NCBI GenBank assembly: GCA_034670405.1
Contig: JAXDDX010000018.1
Location: 2,046,501 to 2,110,500 of the forward strand
DNA length: 64,000 nucleotides
Direction: 5' to 3'
Source: Hoplostethus atlanticus
Taxonomy: Eukaryota > Chordata > Actinopteri > Trachichthyiformes > Trachichthyidae
Of the stretch, positions 11,969-22,696 are shown one piece after another. Every line of letters starts with the position of its first letter. Positions within the stretch are counted from its first letter, which is position 1. The translations under genes were made by a program, and so were the position numbers. The notes under the pieces were generated by a model, which was given only the letters and a program-made list of their open reading frames with translations, was not told the origin of the DNA and ran no database searches.

Positions 11969-12061
11969 CTTCCCAAACTGTTCAAAATACTGCTTCACAT
12001 CTTCCACTACTGTGGTGGCCGACAATCCACCCACAAATATTTTCTTTGTTCTTGTGACCAT
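11969..12061 (-). CDS. msi2: Internal exon of musashi-2-like RNA-binding protein (start of RRM2)
   Basis: Musashi proteins are RNA-binding translational regulators with two tandem RRMs; they bind UAG-containing sites in 3' UTRs and control neural and haematopoietic progenitors. Read on the minus strand, this 93-bp exon gives 31 codons in phase, beginning [15 protein letters not shown] and ending KQYFEQFGK. It holds beta-1 with the RNP2 hexamer (IFVGGL) and helix 1 of RRM2. RNP1 and the rest of the fold would be encoded by the next exons, which are not in this window. The ATTVVED segment matches musashi-2 (ANTVVED in mammals) rather than musashi-1 (VNTTVED). The exon is bounded by a CCAG acceptor and an AAG|GTAAGAGT donor, so the leading Met is internal, not a translation start. 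Its length is a multiple of three. The open frame continuing past the donor is intron read-through. Which teleost paralogue (msi2a or msi2b) it is cannot be decided here. Confidence 0.95.
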
Positions 12062-12095
12062 CTGGAAAGAAAAGGGCGAGAGGAAAAGATTAGTG
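12062..12095 (-). promoter_or_regulatory. 3' splice site of the musashi exon
   Basis: On the minus strand the exon is preceded by CACTAATC, a good branch-point match with the branch A at about 12090. A long pyrimidine run follows (TTTTCCTCTCGCCCTTTTC), then TTTCCAG with the AG at 12063-12062. The branch-to-AG distance is about 28 nt, in the normal range. This looks like a strong constitutive-type acceptor. Confidence 0.85.
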
Positions 12096-12099
12096 ATGG

Positions 12100-13660
12100 G
12101 GCTTCAAATGCATTGAACAACACCTTTAATGAGGCTCCAAGCATACTGGGTGGGCTGTACCTGTGATGGGGGATGAAAGACCAAGAGGGGGGGAGGGAGG
12201 GAACAAGCAAGTGGGAGAGAAAATGGGACTCTCAAAATGATCATTATGATATTGAATTGTACTTTTTGTGAGACAGGCTTGAGGGCGATTACACATTCAC
12301 ACAGTCAGTTTTCAGAGCACTGACGAATTATAGAACAGGAAAGGTCACGAATGCTGAAGGCTTTTGTATGAAAACTACTCTTAAACACCAAAATCTTAAA
12401 ATGTAGCTAATTTTCCTAACTATGACATTTAAAATGGCATGATAGCGCTGCCATCTCTGATCAAAACAACTAAAGACCTCCATTTCATCCGCAAAAGTTT
12501 GTTCATTTTTGCAAAACCATTCTGAACCATTCAAAACTCAAAACAATAACAGAAAAATAATTTATGAACTTTCAAAACACAATTAGTGAGTGCTGGAGAT
12601 GGAATCAGAGTGCATTAAAGGCTCATTTAGTTTCACACAGCAAGAATATTAAGGATTATTACCCATGGCATCAAAAAGGGCAAGAACATCTGCCGTCAAG
12701 AGCACATGCTAAATTTTGGAGGACAATAATTTCTCAGGGAAATACAGTAACAATACAACAACAGTGTTGTATGTGTAGAATCTGTGATGTACTACTGATT
12801 CATCGCACAAAGGTTATGTTAATGAAAATGAAGTACCAATGGACTAACACATTTTCTTATTTATGGACCAACATAATACAAGAGAACGTCTCTCATCTAA
12901 ACTCTGAACTATCTGGTATGTATAGGTTTCTTTTTAGGATTTTCCTTGCCTATACATGAAACTTACACATGTAAAGTGCAAATCAGACTGTAGTTTGGAT
13001 TGAGACATTATATTAACATTTGCGTTGAGACCAAATGAAAATTGGGATTTCTCCATTTCTTTTCCTGGATTCAGGTGTTTATATGTGCAGGTATTTATTC
13101 TCTGTAACTACATCCAGTGACCATTTTTGTCTTAATATATCTATGCTACAATAAATGAGAATTTACTGATATCATGTGGTGTATAATGCATTTTTCTTCA
13201 TGAACGTCCTTATAATCTTATCAGCAAACAAAAAGATGTCACAGCATCAATCGCCCATGCCCCAACAACAGAATCAAACAAAAGGTTTGAAGAGTTTAGC
13301 TCGATCAAAATGTGGACCAAAACACTTGTGATCCACGAAATAGGCTGAACATTCACAAAAAAAGCATCAGCATTCAGCTAGAGTTGAAGTAACCATCTGT
13401 CAAGTTTTTGCCAGATGCAGACAGTCTCAGAAGCACATAGCCTGCACATATGCACACAGCCTCCCACACATGGACCTGCTCTTGTTGCAATTTCGTTTCA
13501 GTTTCTATCTGCACATTTTGTGATTTTTATAATATTGTTTTTTTACCACAAACATCAAAATAATAACCTATTATGTGTTTGTCAAAATTCAATCTGAAAA
13601 ATAGAAAACATGTGACTTTAATGCATGCATATTTCATGTAATGAATTAGTTATGGTAAAT
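12100..13660. other. Intronic sequence, nothing recognised
   Basis: AT-rich and mostly unique. A 131-codon plus-strand open frame ending at 12959 has no recognisable domain. A small inverted repeat (TGTATAGG...CCTATACA) lies at about 12920-12955. Confidence 0.4.
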
Positions 13661-13674
13661 TTAACAATCTAAAG

Positions 13675-13856
13675 CTGTGGCCCTCAAATCTGGATCTCTA
13701 GGTCCAGAGTACTGCTGGTTTTCTTTTCTGCCAGGTAGTTTTCATTCTAGCGGTCTAATCAGGGACTGATTTAGACCAGGGGCACCAGGAGAATGCACTT
13801 AACAGATAGAAAAGCAGCAGTACTCCGGACCCCAGGACCAGATTTCAGGACCACTG
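13675..13856. mobile_element. 182-bp hAT MITE with 8-bp target duplication
   Basis: The two ends are long inverted repeats of roughly 50 bp. The left arm reads CTGTGGCCCTCAAATCTGG...GTCCAGAGTACTGCTG; the right arm reverse-complements to CAGTGGTCCTGAAATCTGG...GTCCGGAGTACTGCTG. The flanks ATCTAAAG (13667-13674) and CTCTAAAC (13857-13864) match at 6 of 8 positions, sharing TCTAAA. This fits an 8-bp hAT duplication of the nTCTAGAn type. No coding capacity. Confidence 0.88.
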
Positions 13857-14750
13857 CTCTAAACAATGTATTCTCCCTAATAACCTCCATTTTAAAGGTG
13901 TTGAAATATACAAGGTTCAACATAAAGGTTCAACAGTACTTGCAAACACGTAAATCCCCAAAGACTGCCAGTACTTTCAACGTTCTTTGCATAGGAAGCC
14001 AACACATCTGGATGAGAACCGGTAGACATGCAAATGTATCAACTGGCTGGTTTCGGGTTAGACCCCGGCTGGGACCCAGCAGCTGCGTCATCCCTCGCCT
14101 AACCCCTCCTTCCACCATCAGGCCTCCAGCCTCTGGGGTTATCAGCTCTGGATGCTGCCGCCGGCAACCCTAAGCCAGACAGCTGCTGATAAACTGGCTG
14201 TGCAAGTATTTATCAACTTCACTCACTTTTATCATTGCCAATCTAGGTAAAAAATAAACTAGTCAATGTTCATCTCTGCTAGCCTCTCTACAGCAACTGT
14301 TTCTCCTGCCTCCCTTCTGGCCCACCCATTCCCCAGTCATTTTTGGGCCTGGTGCTCCATCAGCCTGTCTGTAACCAGTCAAGTTTTCAGCCTTGTCTTT
14401 ATACTTTCTGACATGTCTGCCCAATAGCTGATAGGAATTCTTGAGCCCTGGTACAACGCAATTACTTTCTCTATTTCTCTCTCCATGGTGACAACACACA
14501 TTAAGCCTCACAGCTCCAAAGTGTGTCTCTCTATGGCAATGGCTACATGGTTTGGTGTTTCCATTTAGTCAGAGAGCCTAGGGAGGAGCAAAAGACTATT
14601 CTCATAACTATTATTGGTCTCATCTATTTGAGTGTTAAATAACAAATAATTAATCATTAATAATTGCCTAGCTGGTGGAAGCAGATCTAAAAGATCTGCT
14701 TCATACATGCTGGTAAAGCTGACGCTGACGACTGAAATTACTTTGGAATT

Positions 14751-14784
14751 TGACATACACATAATTTGACATAATTTGACATAA
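14751..14784. repeat. Short tandem repeat, ATAATTTGAC unit
   Basis: Two exact copies of the 10-mer, with partial TTTGACATA copies on either side. Confidence 0.85.
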
Positions 14785-15079
14785 GTCATTTTTGTAAAAA
14801 CTGGTGTATTTTGTTGTTAACCCGATCACAAAAAGCTGTAAAAAGTTTAAACTAGCTAATAACAACCACTAACGGATGCAAAATACCCCACACTGCATTC
14901 ACAGAAACAGTAGTTCTGCCTAACGTAATGTTTTAAGTCTTTTTTGACAACATTTTCAGTTCAAACTGACAGATTTAAAAATGAACTACTCTTCAACCCA
15001 GTTTTTCTTTAACCCAATTTTTCAAACATTCAGTTATTTTTGCACATCCCTAAGAGACAGTGGGGAGAGTTGCGTGTCT

Positions 15080-15172
15080 GTATGTGTGTGTGTGTGTGCG
15101 TGTGTCTGTGTGCATGCGTGCGTGTACGCTTGCGTGCATGCTTGCATGTGTGTGTGCTTGCACATGCATGTG
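15080..15172. repeat. Imperfect (TG)n/(TGCG)n repeat
   Basis: TG repeats degenerate into TGCGTGCATGCTTGC-type units. Cys/Val-rich frames across it are translations of this repeat. Confidence 0.9.
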
Positions 15173-15652
15173 TTCCTAATTTCATGAGTGTGAGTGAGGC
15201 TGTGTGTGGGGTTGCAGCAATTACTGCACTACCACATTACCATGGTAATAGGAGGCACGCCATAGATACAAACAGGGACACAAGGAAAAACGTAAAAAGC
15301 TCTTGGCACGCTCTTTTAAAAACATCTTTTATCATTTAACAGCAATAGACAGAGCAAGATAACTACATATACCACCAACCTCTTCAGATAGCATGAGCAT
15401 TACCTGAGGTAATGAGGACACATCTCATCTCTTACCAAACTCAGTGTATCATCACGTTAAAATTTAACACGCAAGAGTAAATAACTACTCCCTCAATTCT
15501 AAATCACTAGTAATCACTGTGATGTGACTCACATTGCAGATGGAGCTTCTTCAGTAGGTAATTTCAGGTGGAAGTTTTACCAAGGTAGCTGAAGAAAATC
15601 ACTGTAGTTCTAGACAGGATAACTAGGGCCAAGGTGCTCAAATAATAATTAT

Positions 15653-15654
<2 letters not shown>

Positions 15655-15691
<37 letters not shown>

Positions 15692-15695
15692 GCGC
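15655..15695. repeat. (CA)n microsatellite with CGCG end
   Basis: About 17 CA units ending in CGCGCGCACGC. Confidence 0.93.
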
Positions 15696-15871
15696 ACGCA
15701 ACACACAAAATCTACTCAAAACACACACCAGATAGCTCTGCTCCTTAATCCACTGACTCACAGAGCAACAGAGCAGACTGAGGATACATCCGTTTAGGCT
15801 CTGCCAGGCTGGTTATTAACTGTAGCCCAAGCTGTTTTAACTTTGATGACTATGACCTATTGTGTGATTTT

Positions 15872-15876
<5 letters not shown>

Positions 15877-15909
<33 letters not shown>
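15877..15909. repeat. (GT)n microsatellite
   Basis: About 16 GT units. Confidence 0.93.
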
Positions 15910-15911
<2 letters not shown>

Positions 15912-16490
15912 TGCTGTCTTGCCTCCTGTGAGCAGTAATTGAGAAATGTGAGCAATGCAGCTCCTCATTGCACCTCCTTTATAACAATGCTCTCCTACTC
16001 TAAGTAGGTGCTCCAGAAGTAGGGGCTGCTGTGACTGCTGAGGAAGTTGACAAAGAAAAGCCTGCAGCTAATATAGCAACTTCTCATTATTTGTGAAAAT
16101 TTCAGGAGTTCTACCTGTGGCAGCAAGCAAAGCTCAAGGAGCTTTTAGTGTCTCACCTACAAAAAGGTATTAGTGTTTTGAACATGTATACAGAACCAAA
16201 ACTGCAAAGACAAGCCGAGGATGTTATTAACTCCACCAGCAGGATATGAAGAGAGATGAATATAATGTGCAACAGAATAAAAACATGAGAGAAGCACGGC
16301 AGAGTGGAAAGAAAACAATATATCACGTATTTATCCAAATCTTGAGATTTTACACAAGGAGGCTCTTGAAGTGTTCTTTTGATTATGTTCACAACAACAT
16401 GGCAACTACAGGAACACACAGTGACAGAGACGTCTATTACTTTCACACGCAAAGCTATAGGCTGGTGAGAAAGAGACAAAATAGCCATTT

Positions 16491-16534
<44 letters not shown>

Positions 16535-16552
16535 GCTCTCTCTCTCTCTCTG
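16491..16552. repeat. (CT)n microsatellite
   Basis: Long CT tract with single-base interruptions (TTTCT, TCGCT). The Ser/Leu- and Arg/Glu-rich open frames across it come from this repeat. Confidence 0.95.
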
Positions 16553-16894
16553 TCGTCCTTCAGACACCCATCTTGTTCTTGATCCACTGTGTTGGGTCAC
16601 TGCCTCTCTCTCCTCCAACCACAGATATTTCTTCGATGACAAACACTGATGTTAATTAAGTCAAATAAAGACATACTGTGTTTCTCCTATATCGTACTAA
16701 ACAGCACTTTATTCACACTTTATCATAAGAGTCATTAATAAATAAGTCATCACCTGGTGGTATAATCATTGTTTTGTTATTACTAATTGTTAATTGTTAT
16801 TAATAATTGCATCATCATTAAACAGGACAGTGAATACACCAGCTATATTCACATCACTTGGTAACTGAGTCATTTTTGTAAGAATACTCCAGTT

Positions 16895-17190
16895 TTAGCT
16901 AGCTAGGCAAAGAGGGATGGATGCAGGACTGTGGCCACACAGGAGTTGAGATAGGTTAAAATGATGCACCCAAATGGCCCCATGGCCTCGGATGCCGGGG
17001 TGACGAGTCTGACGTGATTGAGGCAGAAGATTTTGATGCACTTTAGCCGGGGCCAAATGAAGGGAGCAGTGACGGAGCACAGCGGGCGCTGATCCTGTCT
17101 GGCCCTGCTGCCTTCCCTGTCTTCTGTTCCTTCAGTGTAGCATTCACCACAACGTCCCAGGTGAATAAAATATGTTTGTGATATTCAGTT
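16895..17190 (-). pseudogene. LINE reverse-transcriptase remnant
   Basis: On the minus strand, 17060-17170 reads DVVVNATLKEQKTGKAAGPD followed by RISAR. This matches the conserved start of non-LTR retrotransposon reverse transcriptase, in which GKAAGPDGI precedes the palm (L2, CR1 and Rex1-like clades). A stop and frame changes follow; in another frame HFNLSQLL...SIPLCLAS resembles the downstream FNLSL...VPTCFK motif. Only a short, multiply broken piece remains, with no catalytic FADD box. The clade is not determinable by eye. Confidence 0.62.
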
Positions 17191-18524
17191 GTTACACTGT
17201 CACAGTGTTGAGTTTTATAAGGGTAGTACACAACTGTTACAAGAATAAGGGGCCAAATGTCGTTTATTGATGTGGTGCAACTTTAAAATAATGTAAACTA
17301 ATATTAGTAACCAATGATACACACCATATATTAACTGTTATGTCCAAGTTTCTATTACTAATGAACCTTGGAACATATAAATGGTTACCAGTAGTTTAGA
17401 TCAATACATTCACTCCTTGTAGATCTATCAAATCTATTAGTCTGTTTATGTAGCAGCAGAGCTTTCACCTCTACCTTCTTCCTCTCTCGTTATTCGTACC
17501 CCAGACCTCTCTTTAAACTCCTCATGTTGGAGCTTCCGCACCTTTTGACTTTGTCATATTCCTCCTTAAATGACGTGAATTTTTATTTTGACAGTGGATC
17601 TTTCAGTCACCCTCCCCTGCCTCCCCCAACACACACACACACACTTTTCTCCAAGCCAGATCTCAGCCAGGTTCCTGAGATCACACATCCAGCTATCACG
17701 AGGTGTAAGCCCTTATCATGGCCCTCACCTCTCACACATACAGGCAAAAAACAGCTGTAAACACGACGCCCCAGACAGGGAGGAATCAGACAGGGGATTT
17801 CGATGTCATTTTTCATACCTAACAATAATGGGACAGATAGAAAAAGCCATTACACTTTGTTGTGTGAGCCACAGTTGTTATCATTCTAGCAAGGGGATAT
17901 AATTACTGGCACATAGATCCCGACTGTGGCCTCATTCATAAGCAACCAGAGAGCATCTGTCAATGCAATGTAGCATGATCAAAGGCCTAGACGTTGTTCA
18001 CAGCATGTGCACGCGCACACGCACACACACGCAAATCATGGCCAGTCCAGGTAAACACTGCCTCTGTTCATTTGCATCACTACAGCTGACTCACAAAGAG
18101 AAAGCACCGCCAATAAACAACAAGCATTACAATCAGCTTTGCTTTAGGATTTCTGCACAAGACAGAAAACAGAGGCAGAGCACAAGAGAGTAAAGTAGGA
18201 TTAGACAATCAGCAGGAGAAAGAGAAAGAAAGGTGAGTGATTAGCAGCAGTAATGTCTTTGTCGGGCTATGAGTCGAGGCTGAGAGGCATTGGCTGGTCC
18301 AGTTCCATTCCCCTACTCGTCCTTTTAAAAAGTGGTCCAATCTCAGCTCTAGTGTGCATAAATAGATCCGTAATTGCTTATTACAATACAATTAGGGCAA
18401 AGGAGATGAGAGAAGGAAAGATGCTTAGTGCAAATGTGGAGTGACAGGCCCAAGCACCCACACCCAGGATTACACTAGCCATTTGCACACGGACAGAAAA
18501 CAAGAAAGAGAGCGACAGGGAGGA

Positions 18525-18539
18525 GGGGGGGGGGGGGGG
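18525..18539. repeat. G15 homopolymer
   Basis: Uninterrupted run of 15 G following GACAGGGAGGA. Confidence 0.9.
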
Positions 18540-19254
18540 TTGTCAAGCACAGGGCAGAAGCTAATGACAGCTCTGGCTTCAACTTGCGCAGACTTCTTTA
18601 AAGTGCAATCTGATTGCTACCACTGCAGGGCCACCGCTCCTACATTAAGGTACACAAACAAAGCTATCCAGTGACAGTTACAGGCCCCTTTCAAAACCTT
18701 CAACTAGAGCAGGCCAATTGCGGACTGGGCCTGCGAGAGGGCCGGGATGTGTGTGAGGGACACGCTGTGCACATGGCCTTGCTGTAACAGTGACAGTCAG
18801 GCTGAACATGGCCGGTTAGAGCTGATTAGCTGCACTTCCCTCCTCAACCCACTACAGTTATGAAGATTGATAGAAGCAGCTTAGTGCTGATTATAGGGCC
18901 CTGGAGATGCATGGGCCCATACCCAAGCAGCACATTCACACTGCATTCACAATGAGCGCAGCATGTGATCACCAGGCACAGGCCAGGCATTAAGCAAACG
19001 TTACAGCAATAACAGGCAAGAGAAATGGACGGATCCAGAAGTGCTCTTAGGAGCTATTCTGAAATATGGACATTATGCTAACTAGAGGCTTGCTTACGGC
19101 CAAATCTGGAACATTTAGTAAGTTATGAACATTTAACAATATACTACGCGCATGACTGGATATCTAAAACTCACACCGGGGTTATAAGACGCAGCATGCC
19201 TTTGATTTCAGTCAGCGTTTCCAACAACCTTTGCAACTTCCTTGTCCCTTGAAA

Positions 19255-19269
19255 GGGGGGGGGGGGGGG
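19255..19269. repeat. G15 homopolymer
   Basis: Uninterrupted run of 15 G, a second tract of the same kind 0.7 kb from the first. Confidence 0.9.
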
Positions 19270-20369
19270 TCATAGGGCAGAGGAAAAAGCCTGTAGGACC
19301 ACTTCACTGTATTCCACTTTAAATTCATCTGTCGTATAATGGTCATCAATGTATTTTACAGATGCTATGTCACAAAAGGCAGGAAATACAAAAGCGATAG
19401 TCCAATAGTAAAGTAATTGACTTTAATTTGTCTCATATGTCTCATATGTCTCAGCTGCATCCTAAACCAAACGAGTGCTGTAAAACTTCTCACATTTTAT
19501 ACGTTTCAGCCTCATTTCATTTATTTGTTGCCTCGAACTAGAACTGCCTAGGTTAGAAATGACTGTTTGTAGGTTTCCCAGTGGACACAGGGCCTCCACG
19601 GGGCCAAATGAGCAGTCCTCTACTCTCAATGGTAGGAGGCAAGGGGCCTCTCAAAGTCGCCCGGCCTTGTCTTCCCTCCACTGCAGCATGGCAGACGGAG
19701 CGGAGAGAGCTAGGACCCTGCAATCGCCTTTTACGGCTATATTTGGGATTGGGCTGCGCTGGCCCTCCATCCCTCACACTGTGGTGCATCTCAATCTACG
19801 TTGGGCCTCTGCTGCCCCCTCCCTGCCTCTGGTCCTGCACGGGGCTGAGAATGGGCCACCCAGCCCCAGTCTTGCTCTGTCTATCTACTGGATACCCACG
19901 TCGATGTAATGAAGAAAGCCTTTGGGCAAAACAATATATTTGTAAGTTTAAGGTGCCTGGTGGTTTTGTGTGAACACCTCCTAACTCGACTTCCATGTGA
20001 ATCATTCATGAAACGGTATTGAATAATGTTTGTCATGAAGCGGCATTTAACACTTAACAATAATGTGGGATATCGGGAAGCAATACAAAGCAAACCTGAA
20101 GTTTTTGTGGTTGTGCAACAAAAACCTGTTATTCTACAGCAAATAATCTCCCGTGCCTCACCTGTTTCACTGCCCGCCTTTTCAGTGGGTTGACGTCCTC
20201 TTGCATGGCCCTTGACATTGATACTGAACGTTCATTTTTGAAATAAGACCCCTGTCTCAGTAGTGACAGTAAGCATTAGAGAGTAAAACCAATGGGATTT
20301 TAACTTCCAATTACAATAATGGCTTTTTGTGACAGGCCTTCAAACCTCCCACCTTACCCCCCACCCCCC

Positions 20370-20370
<1 letters not shown>

Positions 20371-20423
<53 letters not shown>
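20371..20423. repeat. Compound (CT)n(CA)n microsatellite
   Basis: A C-rich lead is followed by (CT)9 and about 17 CA units. It has the same arrangement as the tract at 2263. Confidence 0.95.
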
Positions 20424-20424
<1 letters not shown>

Positions 20425-20582
20425 TCCTGGTCATGACGGGGCTGTGCAGCTGAGTAGGAAAACAATGCAGCTAATCAGCCTCTGGAAATGTGGTCATGTG
20501 AGCAACATCATGACAACAGCAGGAGGAGAGAAGCAGGATAAGCGAAGATCAAGCTAGGAACAGTCATTCTCTTTCTATGTTT

Positions 20583-20584
<2 letters not shown>

Positions 20585-20621
<37 letters not shown>
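20585..20621. repeat. (CA)n microsatellite
   Basis: About 18 uninterrupted CA units. Confidence 0.95.
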
Positions 20622-20623
<2 letters not shown>

Positions 20624-22644
20624 CTGTCCTCTACCCCCAGCTCCCTTCCCTCATCCTCTCACTAGCATGAATCGATAGTTGTTAGGTAACATCCCCAGGT
20701 TAAAATACTCTCATTGAACGTCTCCTTTCTATTTGAATGAAAACAGAAGCAGTGAGAAAAGCGCCCACGAGTAGAGAGGCAAGGTTAATGTCAATGTCAT
20801 CACAAACTGATGGCCATATAATCCTTTAAATGTTCACACACGTGTAAGCAATTGAAAGTAGCAGATTGGCCATTTCTACATTAAAAATAGATTTCCCTTC
20901 TTTGCAGGGACGGTCGGGCTGTTTATACAACGGTCACATTAAATTAACAATTGCACTTCCAGCACTCGGTCTCATCTCCTCGTTGTTGTTGCGCTCTGTC
21001 AGTGCGGTTTTAACACAGTGTTTTTAGTCACCCCGGAGAAGGGTTGTGGTCCACTTAATTGATATAATTAATGTTCATCATGGTGAGTGTTTGCTGAATG
21101 ACTTCTAATGCATGAAGCATGAAGCACTTGAGTTTTTTGTCATGCTTCACAGGAGCCCAGAAATGAGTGGAATAATTCTCAGCTCTTAAGCATGCTCAGT
21201 AGAGCTCAGCAGCAGGGCTCAGCTAAGTCATTCTCCATGGCAGGGAATAGCTCCCAGGCAAACCCGACCAGCCAGTGTCCAGCTACTAGGACACACATTC
21301 ACTTTGCCCAGCAGTACACACTCATTTAGTAGCAGGTACTGCATGGTAAAGCAAGCAGAATGATCCCGACTCGGTATCACGGGAGATGAACTGTTTACAC
21401 TCTCTCGCTGTGTGGCTATGCTGCAATGCTTTGTGTTGTCCTTGATGCACCTAACCCGGTCTGTCTCGAGGTGATGGGAGCGAGGCAGAAGAGGAGGAGA
21501 TACGGAAAAGCTGGGAGGAAGAGGGGGGGGGGGGTAAAATCCAAAATCGTTTGCGTGGTAAAGGATATTTTGTTCTCTCATCTTTGGAATTGGATAAACT
21601 GCTCATGGCTAGTGGAGGCCTCAGCTGCAGTGAAAATAGGCCCCAACTGCCTCACTTCCCCAACAATCTACTCCACATCTCCAAATCTTCCATCTCTGCC
21701 CCTGAGCAGTGGCAGAAACAAACAAAAACCTCCTGCTCTCCACCCTTTGTTGGTTTCTGTACTTCATTTCCTGGGAGGAAGAGAGCCCTCTTAAAATATT
21801 GAGCCACTTCAAAGTGGCATGTCATATGCACCATGCTATTTTCTTTGATGAGCTCTACTTCTAATCCTTCAATGATACATCTTCCAACAGTCAAGTGAGG
21901 TACACTACAGAACAGTACTGCGGGCAGAAGATTCAGTAATAAAACGAACTGCTGGGTTTCCAGGCAGGGCTTACACACCAGCCGTATAAATGGAGCTGTG
22001 TACCACTATGGTCAAATGGATTTCTACACACACTCCAAGCACACCCATGCCATGCTGCTGGGCCACAATCTCATCCCCCAGGCCTGGTTCAGCCCACCTG
22101 CCCCACCTACAGTGTAATTCACTCTCTAGCAAAAGCTGGGTAGCAGGCCTGACCCCCACAGCTCTGGCCGTCAGTTACTGCTGACCTCCAGCAAGGTGCC
22201 AATGAAACATGTCCATTGAGTGGTGTGCAGAACAAACTGCCTCACCTGGTTCCTGCTGACAGTTCAGCCTTTTAAAGAGCGGGAACATATCAACAAAGGC
22301 TCTCAGCCTCACAGCCAGGCCTTCTTGCCTCTGGCCTGAGCAATGCACTTCAGCAACAGCCTGCACAGAGGAGATGGGCGGGGGGGGGGCGGGAAATCTC
22401 AGCACTTTAAATGTTTTTATCCAGTCAAAATATTGATTTACAGGCTAATTCCAATGTGATGAACACGGCTGATCAAAGTAAGAGAAATGAGTATTCAATG
22501 ACAGTGTATTTATGACCTCTAATTTCTTTACCGAGCACTCGATCATACGCCACAAGACTATTTCACAGGGCAGTCGGTCTCTAACCCTTCTGCTCCTTAC
22601 TATTCATAGGTAATTATGTTGGTGATCTAGGGATTTAAACTCAT

Positions 22645-22696
22645 TCTAAGTGGCTCTGGGTAAGAGTATCAGCTTAATGCCTAAAAATGTAAAATG
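22645..22696 (+). mobile_element. LINE/SINE 3' tail (L2-type)
   Basis: GGCTCTGGGTAAGAG, ATCAGCTTAATGCC and TAAAAATGTAAAATG closely parallel the well-known fish tail that reads CTCTGGATAAGAGCG, then CTGCTAAATGAC, then TAAAATGTAAATG. That tail is shared by L2-clade LINEs and the SINEs that borrow their machinery. The upstream body is too diverged to delimit. Confidence 0.75.

Larger units (their letters stand above)
17240..22640. other. Intronic sequence with simple repeats
   Basis: No gene recognised. A GC-richer patch at about 19560-19900 has overlapping open frames in several frames but no recognisable protein; it may be regulatory or simply composition. Microsatellites inside are listed separately. 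Confidence 0.4.

Noticed and set aside
16153-16659. Arg/Glu- and Ser/Leu-rich frames of 137-144 codons
   Set aside because: The frames run through a 60-bp CT tract and have no homology elsewhere.
19553-19973. Three overlapping open frames of 78-130 codons in a GC-richer patch
   Set aside because: Overlap in several frames points to base composition. No domain, no splice sites and no recognised protein.
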